From NCBI GenBank assembly GCA_028824715.1, contig JAPPCV010000081.1, forward strand, positions 1-44,631: 44,631 nt of DNA, given 5' to 3'. Below are positions 41,724-44,631 of the stretch, piece by piece (within the stretch, counting starts at the first letter, position 1; every line of letters starts with the position of its first letter). Source of the stretch: Boseongicola sp. (GTDB taxonomy: Bacteria > Pseudomonadota > Alphaproteobacteria > Rhodobacterales > Rhodobacteraceae). Below the pieces are notes generated by a model. That model ran no database searches, was not told the DNA's origin, and was given only the letters and a program-made list of their open reading frames with translations. Position numbers and translations under genes: made by a program.

Positions 41724-42830
41724 TCAGCGCTTCGCAGCAGCAAGTGCTTCTGGCAGGACCTGTGCAAACAGATCCAGGTCAGCCGGACGTCCTGCGGTAA
41801 TCCGGATGCAACGGTTGGCAGGCGCGACGCCGGGCATCCGGACGAAGACATCCCGCACTTCAAGCTCTTCCAGAACACGGCGAGCGAAGGCACCATCCCT
41901 GCCACAGTCAACTGCCACGAAATTCGCAACCGACGGAATCGAAATCAGGCCGGAGGCCCCCGCGGTCTCCGCGATTCGTTCACGCGCCTTGCCGACTTCG
42001 TTCCTTACGTAGTTGAGCCAATCGTGGTCTGACAGGGCAATCTGCGCAGCAATCTGGCTGATCCGATTCATGCCGAAGTGATTGCGTATCTTCTCGAAGC
42101 TCTGAATCACGCTCCTTTCGCCAAAGGCATAGCCCACCCGCATTCCCGCCATTCCATGAGCCTTGGAAAACGTCCGCATCCGGATCACCCGGGGATCATC
42201 AATCGGCACTTTTGGCACAATGCTGTCCGGCGCAAATTCCAAATACGCTTCGTCAAGGACCAGGACGCAATTCTCGGGAAGGTCCGCGATCATGCCTTCA
42301 ATCCCGCCTGGATCCTGCCAGGTTCCCATCGGATTGTCAGGATTCGCCAGATAGATCATTTTCGCCCCGGATGCCCGTGCGGCATCAAGGAGGGCAGCCA
42401 TGTCTTCCCTGTCGTCCCGATACGGCACCTTCACGAGCTCGCCGCCAAATCCGACCACATGGTAGCTGAATGTCGGATAGGCTCCGTCGGAGGTAACGAC
42501 CCGGTCGCCTTCCTGGACGAAGAGTCTGACTGCATAGCCAAGAAGGCCGTCGACCCCCTCGCCCACGACGACTTCGTCTCGGGCAATTCTCAGATGGCCG
42601 GCGAGAGCCTCGCGCAACTCGAAACTCTCCGGATCTCCGTACATCCAGGCATCGCCCGCCTGGTCCTGGATTGCATTGATGGCCTTGGGGGAAGGTCCGA
42701 ACACGTTTTCGTTTGCACCGATTCGTGCGCGGAAGCGGTGGCCAAGGCGACGCTCGATGGCTTCGGGGCCGACGAACGGCACCGTCGCCGGAAGTCTGTC
42801 GGCAAGCGGGGTTTCTCGTGGTCGCTTCAT
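41724..42830 (-). CDS. HisC-like class I/II PLP aminotransferase
   Basis: A 368-residue fold-type I aminotransferase of the histidinol-phosphate aminotransferase group. It shows IGANENVFGPSPKAINAIQD, VVVGEGVDGLLGYAVR, DGAYPTFSYHVVGFGGE, MIYLANPDNPMGTW, the Asp-Ala-Tyr of VLVLDEAYLEF, the Schiff-base Lys in MRTFSKAHGMAGMRVGYAFG and the C-terminal Arg in NRCIRITAGRP. The full set of active residues is present. No histidine-biosynthesis gene is near, so an amino acid or phenylpyruvate-type substrate in catabolism is as likely as histidinol phosphate. ATG 42830 is the first ATG, without a strong ribosome site; TTG 42875 is also open. It is divergent from the dehydrogenase gene at 42953. Confidence 0.86.
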   Translation of the reverse strand: MKRPRETPLADRLPATVPFVGPEAIERRLGHRFRARIGANENVFGPSPKAINAIQDQAGDAWMYGDPESFELREALAGHLRIARDEVVVGEGVDGLLGYAVRLFVQEGDRVVTSDGAYPTFSYHVVGFGGELVKVPYRDDREDMAALLDAARASGAKMIYLANPDNPMGTWQDPGGIEGMIADLPENCVLVLDEAYLEFAPDSIVPKVPIDDPRVIRMRTFSKAHGMAGMRVGYAFGERSVIQSFEKIRNHFGMNRISQIAAQIALSDHDWLNYVRNEVGKARERIAETAGASGLISIPSVANFVAVDCGRDGAFARRVLEELEVRDVFVRMPGVAPANRCIRITAGRPADLDLFAQVLPEALAAAKR

Positions 42831-42952
42831 CGCGCTGAATTCAGCATGCGGCACACTTTCTGACAAGCCCTGCAAAAACCGCCCTCTTGATGCCGCAAAT
42901 GAACGATCCCTGCCGGAGGAAGAATGGCATGCATTTCGCAGGGAGAACCATC

Positions 42953-43909
42953 ATGAAAATTGGATTCATCGGGCTTGGCAATGTCGGCGGCAAACTTGCC
43001 TGCAGCCTGCTGCGGAACAGCCTCGACCTGACCGTCCGCGACATCGATCACGAATTGGCCGAGCCGTTTCTTGCCGACGGCGCACGGTGGGCCGGAAGCC
43101 CCGCAGAAATGGCCGCCGCTTGCGACTACGTGATCACCTGCCTGCCCTCGCCGTCCGCCTGCTCAACTGTCATGGAGGGTGAGGACGGCATTCTCTCCGC
43201 AATCCGCCATGGATCCATTTGGGCGGAAATGTCGACTACGGATGCGGAAGAAGTCCGGCGCATGGCGCGCCTCGTCGAAGAGAAGGGTGCGCACGCGATC
43301 GATTGTCCGGTGTCCGGCGGCTGCCATCGCGCGGCGACCGGCAACATATCAATCTTTGCGGGATGCGACCGGTCTACCTTCGAGAGGGCCCTTCCGGTCC
43401 TCACGACACTCGGGCGCCAGGTGCTGCACACCGGCGGGGTCGGGTCGGCGTCGATCCTCAAGGTCATGACAAATTATCTTGCTACCGCCAATCTCGTCAG
43501 CCTTGCCGAGGCGCTTACGACAATGAAAGCGGCTGGCATGGATCTTGCCACGACATACAAGGCAATTCGAATCTCGTCCGGCAATTCCTTCGTTCACGAA
43601 ACCGAAAGCCAGGTCATTCTCAACGGATCGCGCGACATCAACTTCACGATGGACCTCGTGCTGAAGGACGTGGGTCTCTTCGACCAGATCGCCGCCGACA
43701 AAGGCGTTCCGCTCGCGCTTTCCCCGCTGCTCGTCGACTTGTTTCGGGAAGCAGTCGCAGCCTACGGCCCGCGCGAACTTTCGCCCAACATCATCAGGCG
43801 CTACGAGGAGCCGGCTGGCCTAGACGTCCGCGCACCGGGCTTTCCGTCCGAAATCGTCGATGACGAACCTGAAGAGCCTGGCCACGAGGTCACGGCCAGT
43901 CGCGGCTGA
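42953..43909 (+). CDS. 3-Hydroxyisobutyrate dehydrogenase-family NAD(P) enzyme
   Basis: A 318-residue beta-hydroxyacid dehydrogenase. It begins with MKIGFIGLGNVGGKLACSL (GxGxxG). The substrate-binding motif is DCPVSGGCHRAATGNISIFA, and the catalytic Lys and Asn are in GVGSASILKVMTNYLATAN; the NAD-binding helical domain ends near residue 285. An acidic tail follows (PSEIVDDEPEEPGHE). The family includes 3-hydroxyisobutyrate, tartronate semialdehyde and 6-phosphogluconate-like enzymes; the substrate is not fixed by the motifs. ATG 42953 has GGGAG ahead of it. The 122-base gap to the divergent HisC-like gene holds the promoters. Confidence 0.9.
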   Translation: MKIGFIGLGNVGGKLACSLLRNSLDLTVRDIDHELAEPFLADGARWAGSPAEMAAACDYVITCLPSPSACSTVMEGEDGILSAIRHGSIWAEMSTTDAEEVRRMARLVEEKGAHAIDCPVSGGCHRAATGNISIFAGCDRSTFERALPVLTTLGRQVLHTGGVGSASILKVMTNYLATANLVSLAEALTTMKAAGMDLATTYKAIRISSGNSFVHETESQVILNGSRDINFTMDLVLKDVGLFDQIAADKGVPLALSPLLVDLFREAVAAYGPRELSPNIIRRYEEPAGLDVRAPGFPSEIVDDEPEEPGHEVTASRG

Positions 43910-43938
43910 TTCATCACGCGAGACGCACGTCACTTGAT

Positions 43939-44631
43939 TTATTCCGCAACGAGCGCAACATCGTCGCCCGCCGCCCGAAAACGGCCCAAGTTGCCGTAGA
44001 GCGCGCGAAGCATGATGCCCCGCGCGCCGTTCACGTCCCGGTCTACGACGATGCTGCCGTCCGAGACCGTCTTCGCGCCGCCAAGGCGCTCGTTCACGAC
44101 GCCGTCCCATGAGCGCGTCCTGCTCGTGTAGGCTTCGTTGCAGATCACCAGACGCTTGCCGTATTTCCGACACATCCAATCGAGCTTCTGCCTGAACCGG
44201 TAGTGTGCCAGGCCCAGCATCGAGCGCACGGTCTTCGTCCTGATCCGGCGATCCTCCTTCGCGCTCATCTCCTTCGTCTCGAAGGACGGAAGCAGGATCA
44301 CGTCGAAGGACTGCACGAGGTCGTAGGCAACCCGCCTGTGCAGGTCGTCGACCAGGTTCCGGACGCGGATGGCAAGCCTGTCGATCCGCTTCTGGAAGTG
44401 GCGCTTCCATTCCCCGCACCTCGCCTTCGCGCGCTGCCCGACCAGGCGGTCGAGCTGCAGCAGGAGCGGGAACACCTTTTCGGCGTAGAAGCCATCGCCG
44501 TAGCTGGCGGCTTGGTTCACCGAGTATGCGGTCACGAAGGACCGCACGCCGGGGTCGAGGGCCACGACGGAGCGGACTTGGATTTCGTCCTGCCCGACCG
44601 TGGCGATTCGCAACTGAGCGCAGATGAACCA
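43939..44631 (-). CDS. TnpB-type RNA-guided nuclease gene of an IS607/IS605-like element, 5' end beyond the window
   Basis: The visible 230 residues are the C-terminal part of a TnpB/OrfB protein. The RuvC-like active-site residues are the Asp of VVALDPGVRSFVTAY, the Glu of VILLPSFETKEM and the Asp of IVVDRDVNGARGIML. The last form (DRD-NGAR) and EAYTSRTRSWDG are closest to IS607-type TnpB. The zinc-finger cysteines expected between them are missing (TRSWDG in place of TCxxCG, SDGSI in place of CxxC). The frame stays open to 44631, so the N-terminal part and any tnpA lie outside. The stop is 30 bases from the stop of the dehydrogenase gene; the element end and a guide RNA should lie in that short gap. 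Confidence 0.85.
   Translation of the reverse strand, partial: WFICAQLRIATVGQDEIQVRSVVALDPGVRSFVTAYSVNQAASYGDGFYAEKVFPLLLQLDRLVGQRAKARCGEWKRHFQKRIDRLAIRVRNLVDDLHRRVAYDLVQSFDVILLPSFETKEMSAKEDRRIRTKTVRSMLGLAHYRFRQKLDWMCRKYGKRLVICNEAYTSRTRSWDGVVNERLGGAKTVSDGSIVVDRDVNGARGIMLRALYGNLGRFRAAGDDVALVAE

Overview
The window is GC-rich, densely coding DNA, most likely from an alphaproteobacterium. That rests on codon choice, on many GTGA/ATGA/TGATG gene overlaps, and on large catabolic operons fed by ABC transporters. The genus cannot be fixed from sequence alone. No rRNA, tRNA or CRISPR array was seen.

Region 1 (about 130-11675) is mostly + strand. A class V PLP aminotransferase and a decayed reductase fragment are followed by a GntR repressor gene on the - strand. 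A MalEFGK-type carbohydrate ABC transporter operon diverges from it. It is interleaved with two paralogous glycerol-1-phosphate-dehydrogenase-like enzymes, a RidA protein, a SelA/DgaE-like PLP enzyme and a short-chain dehydrogenase. Together they look like an uptake and breakdown pathway for an amino- or deoxy-polyol or sugar; the substrate is unknown.

Region 2 (about 11676-16273) is a decayed, mobile zone. A second, broken copy of the aminotransferase 3' end is cut in two by a roughly 3.67-kb insert bounded by a 10-bp direct repeat (GTGCAGGACT). The insert carries a Lon-like AAA ATPase without a protease domain, and the 'mobile mystery protein' pair A (HTH) and B (Fic). No transposase or integrase is recognisable in it.

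Region 3 (16274-41244) lies on the - strand. An apparent 18-gene operon runs from 36011 down to 16274 with almost no spacing. In order it encodes LivH, LivM, LivG, a LivF::Tm-1-like fusion, a phosphoenolpyruvate-hydrolase-like TIM barrel, a 975-residue flotillin with an 11-residue-repeat coiled coil, and two SRPBCC proteins. It continues with a molybdenum hydroxylase (FAD, 2Fe-2S, and a large subunit split into two genes), CoxD-like and CoxE-like maturation proteins, an amidohydrolase, a metallo-beta-lactamase-fold hydrolase, an SMP-30::isochorismatase fusion and a small membrane protein. Upstream lie an AraC regulator, a divergent iron-type alcohol dehydrogenase, the Liv-type periplasmic binding protein and a DUF1330-cupin-cupin protein. 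A loosely conserved 13-bp box lies 89-107 bases before the first gene of each of the four transcription units. I infer a pathway that imports an aromatic or N-heterocyclic compound, hydroxylates it with the molybdenum enzyme and opens or hydrolyses the ring.

Region 4 (41724-44631) has a HisC-like aminotransferase and a divergent 3-hydroxyisobutyrate-dehydrogenase-like enzyme. It ends with a TnpB-type transposon gene that runs off the window.
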